From the NCBI GenBank assembly GCA_029266655.1, contig JAQSWL010000004.1, positions 1 through 51,949 of the forward strand: a stretch of DNA of 51,949 bases. The letters are read 5' to 3'. Position numbers and translations under genes: made by a program. The DNA comes from Candidatus Midichloriaceae bacterium. GTDB taxonomy: Bacteria > Pseudomonadota > Alphaproteobacteria > Rickettsiales > Midichloriaceae. Of this stretch, positions 8,457 to 19,805 are shown piece after piece. The notes under the pieces were generated by a model. It saw nothing but the letters and a program-made list of their open reading frames with translations. It was not told the origin of the DNA and did no database searches. Each line of letters opens with the position of its first letter. The stretch's first letter is position 1.

Positions 8457-9263
8457 TTAAGCACCTTCGGTATTAGCTACAGGCTCATCTTTAACAGAAT
8501 CTTCCTGCGGCACATTTGCTGCTTCCTTATGCTCCATTTTTACTAATTCTTCAGCCCCAACATCAATACCTGATTTGCTCAAGCTTTGTTGGATACCACT
8601 CAAGATAGCATCTGAAGCAAGTCTTGTATAAAGCTCTATTGCTTTCCTAGCATCATCGTTACCAGGAATTATATAATCAATCCCATCTGGATTGGAGTTG
8701 GTATCAACTATAGCAACAACCGGTATTCCAAGTTTTTTAGCTTCAGTAATAGCTAGGCTCTCGAGGTTTGTATCAATAACAAACAATAGATCTGGGCTAC
8801 CACCCATATTTCTTATTCCACCAAGCACGTTGTTTAGTTTAATTCTTTTGCGATCTATGTCTAATTTCTCTTTTTTAGTTAAAGAGATGTCTGGGTTAGC
8901 CAAAAGCTCTTCGTATTTTTGCAATGTTTTAATAGATGCTGATACCGTAGTCCAGTTTGTCAACATGCCGCCAAGCCATCTATGATTAACGAAATATTGC
9001 CCACATCTAATTGCTTCGGCTGCTATAGCTTCTGAAGCTTGCTTTTTGGTTCCAACAAAGAGAATTCTGCCATTTTTTGCTGCAACTTCTTTAAAAACAT
9101 CTAATGCAGCTTTTAAAAGTGGTGCTGTTTGCCCTAAATCTACTATATGTATACCGTTTCTAACGCCATAGATGTATTTCGCCATCTTAGGGTTCCAAAA
9201 GTTTTTACGATGCCCGTAGTGTACGCCTGCTTCGAGCATTTCGCTCATAGTGAAATTTGTCAT
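8457..9263 (-). CDS. rpsB: 30S ribosomal protein S2
   Basis: S2 sits at the head-body junction of the small ribosomal subunit and is needed to recruit S1. The 268-residue protein shows the family's hallmarks: [18 protein letters not shown] (about 11-28), [34 protein letters not shown] (about 92-103) and the [20 protein letters not shown] stretch. The C-terminal 35 residues are acidic and variable, as in other alphaproteobacteria. It precedes tsf in the usual order. Copies of repeat A lie on both sides of it (8180-8336 and 9425-9582). Confidence 0.98.
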   Translation of the reverse strand: MTNFTMSEMLEAGVHYGHRKNFWNPKMAKYIYGVRNGIHIVDLGQTAPLLKAALDVFKEVAAKNGRILFVGTKKQASEAIAAEAIRCGQYFVNHRWLGGMLTNWTTVSASIKTLQKYEELLANPDISLTKKEKLDIDRKRIKLNNVLGGIRNMGGSPDLLFVIDTNLESLAITEAKKLGIPVVAIVDTNSNPDGIDYIIPGNDDARKAIELYTRLASDAILSGIQQSLSKSGIDVGAEELVKMEHKEAANVPQEDSVKDEPVANTEGA

Positions 9264-9424
9264 GAAAAATCCATATTATTTTGGTTATACCTCTGCGGAG
9301 TTAAGCCTTGTTCACAAAGCACCAAAAATAGCCCCCGCATGCGAATTGTGAGCATCTTATTATAACTACCCCCTCTACGCAAGTTTATTTTTGCGCAAAT
9401 GCTAAATTTTTGAACTCATAAATA

Positions 9425-9582
9425 ATACCAAATCTCAAAATAAATAGAGCATTAAAGCTCATCTTTTGGCAAATTCACTTGGTAAAAAATTGATGAATAT
9501 GTAAAATATTCAACTACTTTTCCCCTTCGCACTTTGCCAAAATCTGGCTTTACTATCTCAATTTATTTATGAGATTTGGTAT
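9425..9582. repeat. MITE-like element, family A copy 2 (upstream of rpsB)
   Basis: A 158-bp direct copy of 8180-8336, with ends ATACCAAATCTCAAAATAAA and TTATGAGATTTGGTAT and TA outside each end. It occupies the middle of the 429-bp gap between rpsB and the lipoprotein gene. The rest of that gap (9264-9424, 9583-9692) shows no gene and must hold the divergent promoters. Confidence 0.85.
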
Positions 9583-9692
9583 AAAAGTTCTTTACACATA
9601 TTGTGTATGACATTATTTTTTATTTTCAATGCTTGCAATTGCAATGTTTATACTTTAACAATCTTGAAGGACTGAGAATTGGTGTGAATCAT

Positions 9693-10925
9693 ATGTTGAA
9701 AAAATTTTTTATTAATGTAGCTTTGATAGCTTTGGTTGGCGGCTTATCTTCTTGCTCTTACATCAGTAAGTTTACACAGAAGAAAGAAGAGCCAAAAGAA
9801 GTTAGTTATGAAGAACAAGAGTTTGTTGAGCCAGCTCCTACTGAAACTGTTGTGCATATGCACCATCATCATGGCAATGCAAAACATGTTGCCCATCAGC
9901 ACCATGAACGCCACCATACAGAACATCATAACCATAAGCGGCACCTCCATTCTCATGCACTTACTACAAAACATGGCTCTACTTCAATTGAAGTAGATTC
10001 AGGTAATGAGTTGAAAGATGTTACTTGCACTGAAGTTTCATACTCTTCTGTGTCTGATAAAATTCAAACCTTAGGTTATATACCTTCTAGCACAGAGCTA
10101 CCAGAAGCTAAGCCTGTTATAGTGAAGGAGCAACCTAAAAAGATTCATCGCAAAGCAAAGAAACATAATGCTCGCAAAGTAGATGCTTATAATTCTTCTA
10201 ATAAGGATCAAGCTTCTACTAAGAAAGTGGTTCATGCTGAAGAAATTGATAAAAATATGACTAGTGAAAGTGTACCTGCTGTAGATCAAACTACAAACAG
10301 CGTTGCAGTAACTAACGAACCAGTTGCGCATAAGCAAGTAGAGAAATCTATTAAGGTGGACGCTCCGTCTTCAACTTCAACTTCGGCTCCAACACCAACT
10401 CCTGCTCCTGCTAACCCTGTTACCTCTCCTGCAGTTGTAGATAGTGTTCCTGTTCCAGTAGCTCCTGTTGTGCCTACTCCTACTCCTACGCCTGCGCCTG
10501 TGCCAATAGTTGCTCCAACAAAAGTTGAGCCTAGCGCTTCTGCTGCTCCAGCAGCACCTATGCCTATGCCTAACGAAATGTCTTTAGCAAATTCCAACAA
10601 TGTTGTTTCAGTTGGAAGAATGGCTACTATAGATTATTCGGATTCTAGTATAGATATCCCATCTGAAGGTGCTACCATGCTTGAGCAGATTGCTGCTGAC
10701 CTCAAACAAAATGCTTCGAAAAACCTTAAGATTCAAAGCTATGCTTTTTCTAAAGATGGAAATGCTACAGAAGCTAGGAGAAATTCTCTTCAAAGAGCTA
10801 TAAAAGTTAGAAAATATTTGATAGATAAAGGTGTAAGCGCCAGTAGAATTAGCGTTAATGCTATAGAAGATATAAATAATAAGCTTAATAAAGTGGAAAT
10901 TTCTTTTGAAGAATCAAAACAATAG
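9693..10925 (+). CDS. His-rich lipoprotein with OmpA-like C-terminal domain
   Basis: Predicted outer-membrane lipoprotein. Starting at ATG 9693 gives 410 residues with a signal peptide MLKKFFINVALIALVGGLSS ending in a lipobox (LSSC, Cys21). A GTG at 9684, better placed behind AAGGA, is an alternative start. Next comes a histidine-dense segment (roughly residues 55-95, HMHHHHGN then HQHHERHH, HHNHKRH), a Lys/Ala linker, and a Pro/Ala/Thr/Val spacer with PTPTPAP runs (about 240-300). The C-terminal ~95 residues resemble an OmpA/Pal fold, but the usual peptidoglycan-binding residues are not clear. It is first in a close-set run with ccmC (9 bp gap). Histidine clusters often bind metal or heme; that is inference here. 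Confidence 0.7.
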   Translation: MLKKFFINVALIALVGGLSSCSYISKFTQKKEEPKEVSYEEQEFVEPAPTETVVHMHHHHGNAKHVAHQHHERHHTEHHNHKRHLHSHALTTKHGSTSIEVDSGNELKDVTCTEVSYSSVSDKIQTLGYIPSSTELPEAKPVIVKEQPKKIHRKAKKHNARKVDAYNSSNKDQASTKKVVHAEEIDKNMTSESVPAVDQTTNSVAVTNEPVAHKQVEKSIKVDAPSSTSTSAPTPTPAPANPVTSPAVVDSVPVPVAPVVPTPTPTPAPVPIVAPTKVEPSASAAPAAPMPMPNEMSLANSNNVVSVGRMATIDYSDSSIDIPSEGATMLEQIAADLKQNASKNLKIQSYAFSKDGNATEARRNSLQRAIKVRKYLIDKGVSASRISVNAIEDINNKLNKVEISFEESKQ

Positions 10926-10934
10926 TTAGTTTTA

Positions 10935-11639
10935 ATGAAGAAGCTTCCTATAAATTTAATTAGCAAACACTTCGACTTATTGGTTGGAGTGTTTGTGTTT
11001 TGTGCAATAGCGTTACTGCTTGTAATGAGTTTTTATATTATTAATTCTCCCAGTGACTACCTACAAGAAGACTTAGTGAGAATAATGTATATACATGTTC
11101 CAGCTGCATGGCTTGGTTTGGGCATTTATAGTTGTATAGCTATGTTTTCTATTTGTTTTGTGATTTTTAAAAATCCGCAATATTTTCTTATAGCAAAAAA
11201 TTTGGTAACAATTGGTGCTTGTTACACATCTATAGCATTATTTACAGGTGCGGCATGGGGAAAGCCAGCTTGGGGCACTTGGTGGGTTTGGGATGCTAGA
11301 TTAACCTCCATGTTATTACTTTTATTTATATACATTGGATATAAAAGTATTAGCCAATATGATAGTTATAATTATGGCTCTGCTGTAGTTTCTAGTTACT
11401 ATGCAATAACTAGCTTTATTGTGATTCCAATAATAAAGTTTTCTGTTGATATATGGAGCACGCTACATCAGCCCAGCAGCGTTTTTAAATTAACTGGCTC
11501 TTCTATTCACCCAGAAATGCTCAAAATACTAGTCGTTTCTTTCTTTTTTCATGTATCTTTTACTTGCCTCATAGTGGTTATAACTATACAAACGGATATA
11601 TTGGATAAGAAAAACAAAAAATACATAACAAATGGTTAA
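10935..11639 (+). CDS. ccmC: Heme exporter / cytochrome c maturation protein CcmC
   Basis: CcmC presents heme to CcmE on the periplasmic side during cytochrome c biogenesis. The 234-residue protein has six hydrophobic segments and the tryptophan-rich WGTWWVWDARLTS motif (about 112-124) of the heme-handling family. Conserved histidines flank it (in IHVPAAW near 53 and in the HPEML region near 193). The length matches CcmC rather than CcmF or CcsA. Its end overlaps the next gene by 8 bp, implying translational coupling. Other ccm genes are not in this window, which is common in Rickettsiales. Confidence 0.95.
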   Translation: MKKLPINLISKHFDLLVGVFVFCAIALLLVMSFYIINSPSDYLQEDLVRIMYIHVPAAWLGLGIYSCIAMFSICFVIFKNPQYFLIAKNLVTIGACYTSIALFTGAAWGKPAWGTWWVWDARLTSMLLLLFIYIGYKSISQYDSYNYGSAVVSSYYAITSFIVIPIIKFSVDIWSTLHQPSSVFKLTGSSIHPEMLKILVVSFFFHVSFTCLIVVITIQTDILDKKNKKYITNG

Positions 11640-12615
11640 GTCTTTTTTGGGTCTATTTTTGCTACTACTTGCTTTAATGCCAACTAGTGCACTGGCGGGT
11701 GCTTGGGTAAAAAAAGAAGGTGAGGGCTCTGAGACTACATCCATTTTTTATCACGCACCGTATAAATCTAATTTTAGCAGCTCTTCAACGGATGCATCTT
11801 TCAATGATTTTAAATATAACATATCCAATAAAACTAGTTCATACAGTCTCTCTAATAGCTTAGAATATGGTTTGACTCCCGATATAACCTTGATCGGAGA
11901 TGTTTATACATCGCGCTATGATGATGAGTTTGAGGTGAAAAGTCAGTTAAATGGGGCTGGAGAGCCATCTTTAAAATTTAAAATTAATTATTATGATGTA
12001 GAAACTAAATTGGGATTTAAAGGACATATAAATCAAGGTGACTATGATGCATTGAGTTACCAATTTTTATTATATCCTGGCAATTTAATAGCTCATGATA
12101 AGTCATATTACTTAAGAAAAAAATTAAGTGGCAAGCTCTCGCTTTTATATGGCAGCTCTTTCAACATTCCCTTCGGAATGAATTCCAGGCCAGATTATGG
12201 AAATTACATAGATTTAGAATCGTCTATAAAATACTTTCCTAGAGCTGATACAGTAGAATATGGATTAAGCGCCAACATTGGGATAAGGCCGTTTAATAAA
12301 GAGATTTTATTTGTATTTGGTTTGGATAATACTTTTAATGGCTATAATTGTACCAAACGTCCTTTCAGTAATGAAGCAATAACAAACACTATTACCTCTC
12401 TAGGCCTAAGCCAGGAAGTATCAAGCGCTTTATTAAGTTCTATAAACTCTAATTTGAAAGTTCAGGGAAATTCACCTTACAGCCAAATTAACTTGCAAAT
12501 TGGATATAATTTAAATGATACAAATATTGTGACACTGCAATCTCTTCACAATGTGTTTAAAAACAAACCATTCACCTATAATACGTATTATATAACTTTA
12601 GAGCATAAATTTTAA
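11632..12615 (+). CDS. Predicted outer-membrane beta-barrel protein
   Basis: No named family is recognised. The 327 residues begin with a clear Sec signal peptide (KSFLGLFLLLLALMPTSALA, cleavage near 22-23). They then alternate short amphipathic strands and turns with many Tyr, Asn, Ser and Gly, and end in a terminal Phe (ITLEHKF), the C-terminal signature of barrel proteins inserted by BamA. It overlaps ccmC by 8 bp and is followed 11 bp later by a membrane glycosyltransferase, so it belongs to an envelope operon. An export channel for a glycan made by that enzyme is possible but untested. Confidence 0.65.
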   Translation: MVKSFLGLFLLLLALMPTSALAGAWVKKEGEGSETTSIFYHAPYKSNFSSSSTDASFNDFKYNISNKTSSYSLSNSLEYGLTPDITLIGDVYTSRYDDEFEVKSQLNGAGEPSLKFKINYYDVETKLGFKGHINQGDYDALSYQFLLYPGNLIAHDKSYYLRKKLSGKLSLLYGSSFNIPFGMNSRPDYGNYIDLESSIKYFPRADTVEYGLSANIGIRPFNKEILFVFGLDNTFNGYNCTKRPFSNEAITNTITSLGLSQEVSSALLSSINSNLKVQGNSPYSQINLQIGYNLNDTNIVTLQSLHNVFKNKPFTYNTYYITLEHKF

Positions 12616-12626
12616 GGCCAATTATA

Positions 12627-14024
12627 ATGTTAAAAGACGGTATACTAGATTTAAAGAAGTTAGACTTATCAGCTAAAACCGTGCTGACTGAAAGACAAAA
12701 AATGGTCTTTTTTCTTCTTGCGCTGATTTACATGTTTTTTCTTGATACTTATCTTGATGCAACAGCATATTGGACAATGATAGTTTTTAATTGCGCATAT
12801 TTTTTCACCAGTAACTATCGACTTGCTCATATAATAATGGGTGTAAAACTTTATAATTTCCAACAAAAGGAAAGGAATCCATTCTTTTTAACTGATGATC
12901 AGTTGCCAACCTATACAATTCTAGTGCCTTTGTTTCATGAATCTTCGATTATACCTTCATTAATCAATGCTTTATGTGCTTTTGATTATCCAAAAGAGAA
13001 GCTGCAAATATTAATTATTTTGGAAGAAGAAGATAAAGAGACATTGGCAGCTATAGAAAAGAATGGCTTACCAAGTCATTTTCAAACTGTAATTGTTCCT
13101 AAATCAGAGCCGCAGACTAAGCCTAAAGCTTGCAATTATGCCATGCAATTCGCGACCGGGGAATTAACTTGCATTTATGATGCAGAAGATAGGCCAGATA
13201 GTTTGCAGTTAAAAATAGTAGCAAATAAATTTGCTGTTTCTGATAAGAGAATTAGTTGTTTGCAATGCAGGCTATTTTTCTATAATGGGCATGAGAATTT
13301 ACTTACTTCGATGTTTGAAATAGAGTATCAAGGATACTATAATTTTATTTTGCCAATTGCCACTTATTTTAAATATCCGCTACCGCTAGGTGGTTCTAGC
13401 AATCACTTTAAAACCGACTACTTGATAGAAATAGGTGGCTGGGACCCTCATAACGTAACAGAAGACGCAGACTTAGGCATGAAGTTTGCCATGCTTGGGC
13501 GTACCGCGAAAATTATTTATTCTTTCACGAAAGAGGAGGCGCCGATAACTGTGGCTGCCTGGTTGCCGCAAAGGGTTAGATGGCTCAAAGGTTTTTTCCA
13601 TACTTGTTTCATATATTTTAGGCACCCTATTCAGGTTATGAAATCTTTTAAATTAAAAGGGGTGGCGTTCTTTTTATATATATTGTGCTTAAGCCCTTTT
13701 TTAATGATAACCTCGCCTGTTGTACTTATATTAAGTGCTGCTACATATCTTTCATTTTTTGATTTCAGCGCTAGTACCAACCTTATGTTGATACTTCTTA
13801 GCTGGGTGAATTTTGTTTCCACAATTATGTCTACGCTACTTACTTCATATATGGTTTTAAGTATACATGGACATCGCTACTTAAGATGGAGATGGATGTT
13901 CTTTATACTTTATGCGTTTCTTCTAGTATATGCAGCAATTATTGCTATATTTAAGTTGTTTAAAGAGCCGCATAAATGGGACAAAACTACCCATGGTGTA
14001 ACAAAGGTGAAGATAGAGAATTAA
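12627..14024 (+). CDS. Membrane-bound family 2 glycosyltransferase (cellulose-synthase-like)
   Basis: The 465-residue protein is a processive-type GT2 enzyme. It has two N-terminal TM segments (about 28-65), a GT-A catalytic domain with PTYTILVPLFHES (about 89-101), the metal/UDP-binding DAED (about 181-184), the catalytic TED (about 273-275) and the acceptor-site QRVRW (about 310-314), then three to four C-terminal TM segments. This is the D,D,D,QxxRW plan of cellulose/hyaluronan synthase relatives. The sugar and product are unknown. It is last in the lipoprotein-ccmC-barrel run and probably builds an envelope polysaccharide. No PilZ domain is seen. Confidence 0.88.
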   Translation: MLKDGILDLKKLDLSAKTVLTERQKMVFFLLALIYMFFLDTYLDATAYWTMIVFNCAYFFTSNYRLAHIIMGVKLYNFQQKERNPFFLTDDQLPTYTILVPLFHESSIIPSLINALCAFDYPKEKLQILIILEEEDKETLAAIEKNGLPSHFQTVIVPKSEPQTKPKACNYAMQFATGELTCIYDAEDRPDSLQLKIVANKFAVSDKRISCLQCRLFFYNGHENLLTSMFEIEYQGYYNFILPIATYFKYPLPLGGSSNHFKTDYLIEIGGWDPHNVTEDADLGMKFAMLGRTAKIIYSFTKEEAPITVAAWLPQRVRWLKGFFHTCFIYFRHPIQVMKSFKLKGVAFFLYILCLSPFLMITSPVVLILSAATYLSFFDFSASTNLMLILLSWVNFVSTIMSTLLTSYMVLSIHGHRYLRWRWMFFILYAFLLVYAAIIAIFKLFKEPHKWDKTTHGVTKVKIEN

Positions 14025-14156
14025 TGCTAGCTTAGATGACACTTTTTTGTGTTTTTTATGCGTAAGCTTAAGTGTTATAAAAAGCAAAATATTAAGGCAA
14101 GGCCAGAGCTTTTCTGCCTTAGTATTATTGAGTTTTCTAAAACGCTATAGCCACTT

Positions 14157-14316
14157 ATACCAAGTCCCGAGAATAATTTAGGTAAAAGTGCATAGATTTT
14201 TGGCAAATACGAAGGGGGAAAAGGGCTTTAGTATTTTATATACCAAACACTTTTTCCTCAAGTAGGTTTGCCCTAAAGATATGCGCTTATGCCCAATTAT
14301 TTTCGGGACTTGGTAT
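14157..14316. repeat. MITE-like element, family B copy 1, inserted in an older repeat
   Basis: A 160-bp element with near-perfect ends ATACCAAGTCCCGAGAATAA and TTATTTTCGGGACTTGGTAT. Its interior (TTTTTGGCAAATACGAAGGG, then AGTATTTTATATACCAAACA and AGTAGGTTTGCCC) aligns with the reverse complement of family A, but the arms have a different, still complementary sequence. On each side lie pieces that match E1: CTTTTCTGCCTTAGTATTAT at about 14110 and AGGCAATTTATT at about 14318. The element therefore seems to sit inside a remnant of an E-type repeat. Together they fill the 341-bp gap 14025-14365. Confidence 0.85.
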
Positions 14317-14365
14317 TAGGCAATTTATTGAATGCTATGGTTTGCCTCACTTTCAACAGTTATGC

Positions 14366-15661
14366 CTAAACCCCGTGTCCTTGGCTGTGCGTTCCTCTAG
14401 CTCCAGTTATCTGCTCAACAAAGCTTCTTGCCTCTTCTTTTTGCATTTGTTTAAATTCAGTAGTGTTTTGAATATCTTTATACAGCTTTTCAAATTTTGT
14501 AGATAACATCTCCTTTTGAGCATCTCCAAACGATTTGCCCTTGCCATCAATCCAGGAATTTAGAAAAGCCTTGAAATTTTCTACAAAGCTGAGTTTAAAG
14601 TCTTGTTTATAAATTGTATCTCTTATCTTATCGGTAAATCTGGATTTTGGATTGTCTCTTATAAGTTGTTCCATGGAATCTTCTAACTTTTCTGCGATGT
14701 TATTTCCTGTTATTTCATTATTAGTAATGCCATCTTTAATTGGTGTGGATATTTGAATTGCGAAATCTTCTTTAAATTTATTATACACCAAGAGGGTGGT
14801 TTTTATCTCATTGTTATTGCTTTTTTTTACAGCTTCTTCCACCTCAGATGTCACATCTGCCCCATGCGTTATCAGAGAATTAAACATTTGTGCATGGCCC
14901 TTCTCAGCTGCATCTTTTATTATAATATCCAAGTGTTGTTGAGAAATTTTTGAAATACAATTGTTGGTAGCCAAGTGTTCGAACAACTTGTCATTATTTT
15001 TTAACACTGTGTATTGGAGAGTTTGGGCAGCAGCAATAGGAGTTATACACTCAACTGGTATTTTTTTTATATCTTCTAGCTTTCTTTCTTGTGTCGCTAG
15101 CCCATAAAATAATTTTCCTAAGTTGTTTTGGAGTAATACCGCCTCTTTTTCGCTAGCGCCAAGCCGTACAGAATCTTTGATTTTCCCAACAACTTGCTCT
15201 TTGCAGTGCTCAAGGGATTCAAGGGCTAAAGTATACTTCTCTTGGCTCACAGCGTACTTGAATAAATCTTCTGCCTCATTTGCTGATAGCGTGTCGACCT
15301 TTAAATCTTCTCTTTCAATTAATTCCGCTGCTACAGCTCCAAGGGCAAGATTTATCGACTCAATTGTTCCATATCGGAAGCTAAGCTCTTTATTTTTGTT
15401 ATGTTCAAATGTAGAGTTGTATATATCTAAAGTGAGCTCTTTACTTTCAAACCAAGCTTTGGCTGTTTCCCATTCTTTAAATTCTTCGATTCCTTGAATT
15501 CTTGGTTGCTCTCCTACGAGTTGACCTCCTGCGTTTTTTGCCATTCTATTATAACCAGTAGTGGCTTCATAAATGCTTATATCAGCTTTCTTTCTAGCCT
15601 CTCTCATTAACAAAAGATTTTCCCTATACTCTTTTAAAAAAGCTAACCCAACTTCTTTCAT
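14366..15661 (-). CDS. Hypothetical protein with a single ankyrin-like repeat; putative effector
   Basis: The 431-residue, mostly helical, soluble and charged protein matches no family I can name. Around residues 245-285 it has one degenerate ankyrin-type unit (AAEKGHAQMFNSLITHGADV, then an EAVKKSNNNEI stretch). The region before it also reads as helical pairs. There is no signal peptide and no membrane segment. It is convergent with the envelope operon on its left and divergent from the RNase D-like gene on its right. A secreted host-interaction role is plausible from the ankyrin-like unit and lineage, but it is inference. Confidence 0.6.
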   Translation of the reverse strand: MKEVGLAFLKEYRENLLLMREARKKADISIYEATTGYNRMAKNAGGQLVGEQPRIQGIEEFKEWETAKAWFESKELTLDIYNSTFEHNKNKELSFRYGTIESINLALGAVAAELIEREDLKVDTLSANEAEDLFKYAVSQEKYTLALESLEHCKEQVVGKIKDSVRLGASEKEAVLLQNNLGKLFYGLATQERKLEDIKKIPVECITPIAAAQTLQYTVLKNNDKLFEHLATNNCISKISQQHLDIIIKDAAEKGHAQMFNSLITHGADVTSEVEEAVKKSNNNEIKTTLLVYNKFKEDFAIQISTPIKDGITNNEITGNNIAEKLEDSMEQLIRDNPKSRFTDKIRDTIYKQDFKLSFVENFKAFLNSWIDGKGKSFGDAQKEMLSTKFEKLYKDIQNTTEFKQMQKEEARSFVEQITGARGTHSQGHGV

Positions 15662-15809
15662 ATAGTCCTCGTCGCAAACATCGCTCTAAGTATGAGGCTA
15701 GCACGTATTGATTAACAAATGGTAAACAACAAAATGGTTGTATTTCTAAATAGAAATATACTAATTAGTATATGAAGAGGTATATGAAGTAAATTTTTGG
15801 AGGATTATC

Positions 15810-16421
15810 ATAGCTTATTTTTATCATAAATACGATTTACCAAATGATGTTAAATTTAAAGGCGACATAGCTGTGGATACTGAGGCAATGGGTCTTAATA
15901 ACCATAGAGACCGCTTATGCCTAGTTCAGCTTTCAGATGGCAACGGCGATGCGCACCTAGTGCATTTCCCAACTAAAGACTTTAAAGCGCCAAATCTTAA
16001 GAAGCTGCTAACGGACAAAGGGCGAGTGAAACTGTTTCATTTTGCCAGATTTGATATTTCAATTCTTATGCATTATCTAAATATAGATATGGAAAATGTA
16101 TATTGCACCAAGATAGCATCAAGGCTGTGCCGCACTTTTACAGACTCTCATGGCTTGAAGGATTTATGCTCTGAGCTGCTTAATGTTAAAATTAGCAAAC
16201 AACAGCAATCTTCAGATTGGGGTGCAGCAGAGCTTTCTCATGAACAGTTAACCTATGCTGCCGCGGATGTTTTATATTTGCATGCGCTAAGAGATAAGCT
16301 AAATGCGATGTTAAAACGTGAGGGAAGGGCAGATCTCGCACAAAGTTGCTTTAAGTTTTTACCCGTTAGAGCCAAATTAGACCTAATGGGATGGGAGCAA
16401 TTAGATATTTTTCAGCATTAA
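15810..16421 (+). CDS. RNase D-like 3'-5' exonuclease (DEDDy)
   Basis: This is a short RNase D-like exonuclease expected to trim RNA 3' ends, for example tRNA precursors. The catalytic acids appear as VDTEAMGL (Exo I, Asp/Glu), FHFARFDISIL (Exo II) and YAAADVLYLHAL (Exo III with Tyr). It is about 203 residues and lacks the HRDC domains, as in rickettsial homologues. The first ATG/GTG/TTG in frame is GTG 15873, which would remove the first strand just before the catalytic Asp-Glu. Family-like sequence (YFYHKYDLPNDVKFKGDI) continues upstream to 15810, where ATA stands 6 nt behind a GGAGG (15799-15803). I therefore place the start at this non-standard codon (ATC 15807 or ATT 15804 are alternatives). 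Confidence 0.85.
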   Translation: MAYFYHKYDLPNDVKFKGDIAVDTEAMGLNNHRDRLCLVQLSDGNGDAHLVHFPTKDFKAPNLKKLLTDKGRVKLFHFARFDISILMHYLNIDMENVYCTKIASRLCRTFTDSHGLKDLCSELLNVKISKQQQSSDWGAAELSHEQLTYAAADVLYLHALRDKLNAMLKREGRADLAQSCFKFLPVRAKLDLMGWEQLDIFQH

Positions 16422-16521
16422 ATGAAAAAATATTTTTCAGGTAGCATATTGATGTATATAGCATATCTCCTGATTTTGAGGCGGTGGGCTGAAAAAAGTT
16501 GAAAATTTTTTGAAAATGTAG

Positions 16522-16550
16522 TTGACGTGTTGGGGAATTTTCTTTATAAC
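16522..16550 (+). promoter_or_regulatory. Strong sigma-70 promoter of the 23S-5S operon
   Basis: TTGACG (16522-16527) and TATAAC (16545-16550) are separated by 17 bp, close to the sigma-70 consensus. Transcription would start near 16557, giving a leader of about 200 nt ahead of the mature 23S. A separate strong promoter here fits the Rickettsiales arrangement in which 23S-5S is not read from the 16S gene. Confidence 0.75.
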
Positions 16551-16613
16551 ACTGTCTCACAAGGCGGCGAGATAAAGAAGCCAACTTCAAGCGAAAGCTT
16601 GTTCTTTTGAAAT

Positions 16614-16760
16614 TGTAAGCGGTTAATTAAATTAAAAATTAAACGTAGCTGAAATAAACATTCTGTGCCTTGCAAGGCCAGAATGAGATAATGTTTATAG
16701 AAGTCAATACTCGAAAGAGTAAGACTTAGTTCTGTAAACGACATCATTCGTATAACCAGC
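16614..16760 (+). other. Pre-rRNA leader with processing-stem arms
   Basis: Two leader segments pair with the 23S-5S spacer. GTAAGCGGTTAATTAA (from about 16615) and TTAAACGTA (to 16647) pair with TTACGTTTAA and TTAATTAACTGCTTAC (19603-19630). GACATCATTCGTATAACCAG (16740-16759), continuing CATTAAG, pairs with CTTAATGCTG and GTTATACGAATATGTC (19508-19534). They would enclose the whole 23S in a long duplex, the expected RNase III substrate. Confidence 0.7.
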
Positions 16761-19515
<2,755 letters not shown>

Positions 19516-19651
19516 TGGGTTATACGAATATGTCGTATACAGAAATAAGTCTGTTATAGTTTAAAACTATAACGCACCGAAATAAAAATTATCTAACGAA
19601 GGTTACGTTTAATATTAATTAACTGCTTACGATTACATTTAAGCCCCTCTT

Positions 19652-19774
19652 AGCGGCTTGGTGATTATAGAGAAAGTGAAACACTCGATCCCATCTCGAA
19701 CTCGATAGTGAAACCTTTCTTCGCCGATGGTACTTTGTCTTAAGGCACGGGAGAGTAGGTCGTTGCCAAGCCTT
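19652..19774 (+). rRNA. rrf: 5S ribosomal RNA
   Basis: About 120 nt starting GCGGCTTGGTGATTATAG and ending GTTGCCAAGCCTT. The ends pair (GGCTTGG with CCAAGCC), and the CCCATCTCGAACTCG block (loop B/helix III) is typical. It follows the 23S by about 136 nt with no tRNA between. Flanking CCCCTCTTA (19644-19652) and TAAGAGGGG (19775-19783) extend the helix into the terminator. Ends are approximate. Confidence 0.95.
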
Positions 19775-19789
19775 TAAGAGGGGTTTTTT
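19775..19789 (+). terminator. rRNA operon terminator overlapping the 5S processing stem
   Basis: TAAGAGGGG pairs with CCCCTCTTA just before the 5S and is followed by a run of six T. The 5S precursor helix and the intrinsic terminator therefore appear to share a stem. Confidence 0.65.
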
Positions 19790-19805
19790 GTTTATATAAG
19801 TTTTT

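Noticed and set aside
9603-9692. Longer start for the OmpA-like lipoprotein
   Set aside because: The extra 30 residues would precede a complete lipoprotein signal peptide and have no ribosome binding site.
10286-10600. 104-codon Gly/Ala/Thr-rich frame opposite the lipoprotein gene
   Set aside because: It is the antisense image of the Pro/Ala/Thr spacer repeats; low-complexity only.
19516-19651. tRNA in the 23S-5S spacer or elsewhere in the gaps
   Set aside because: No cloverleaf or T-loop (GTTCGA-type) sequence was found by eye in the spacer or the longer gaps.
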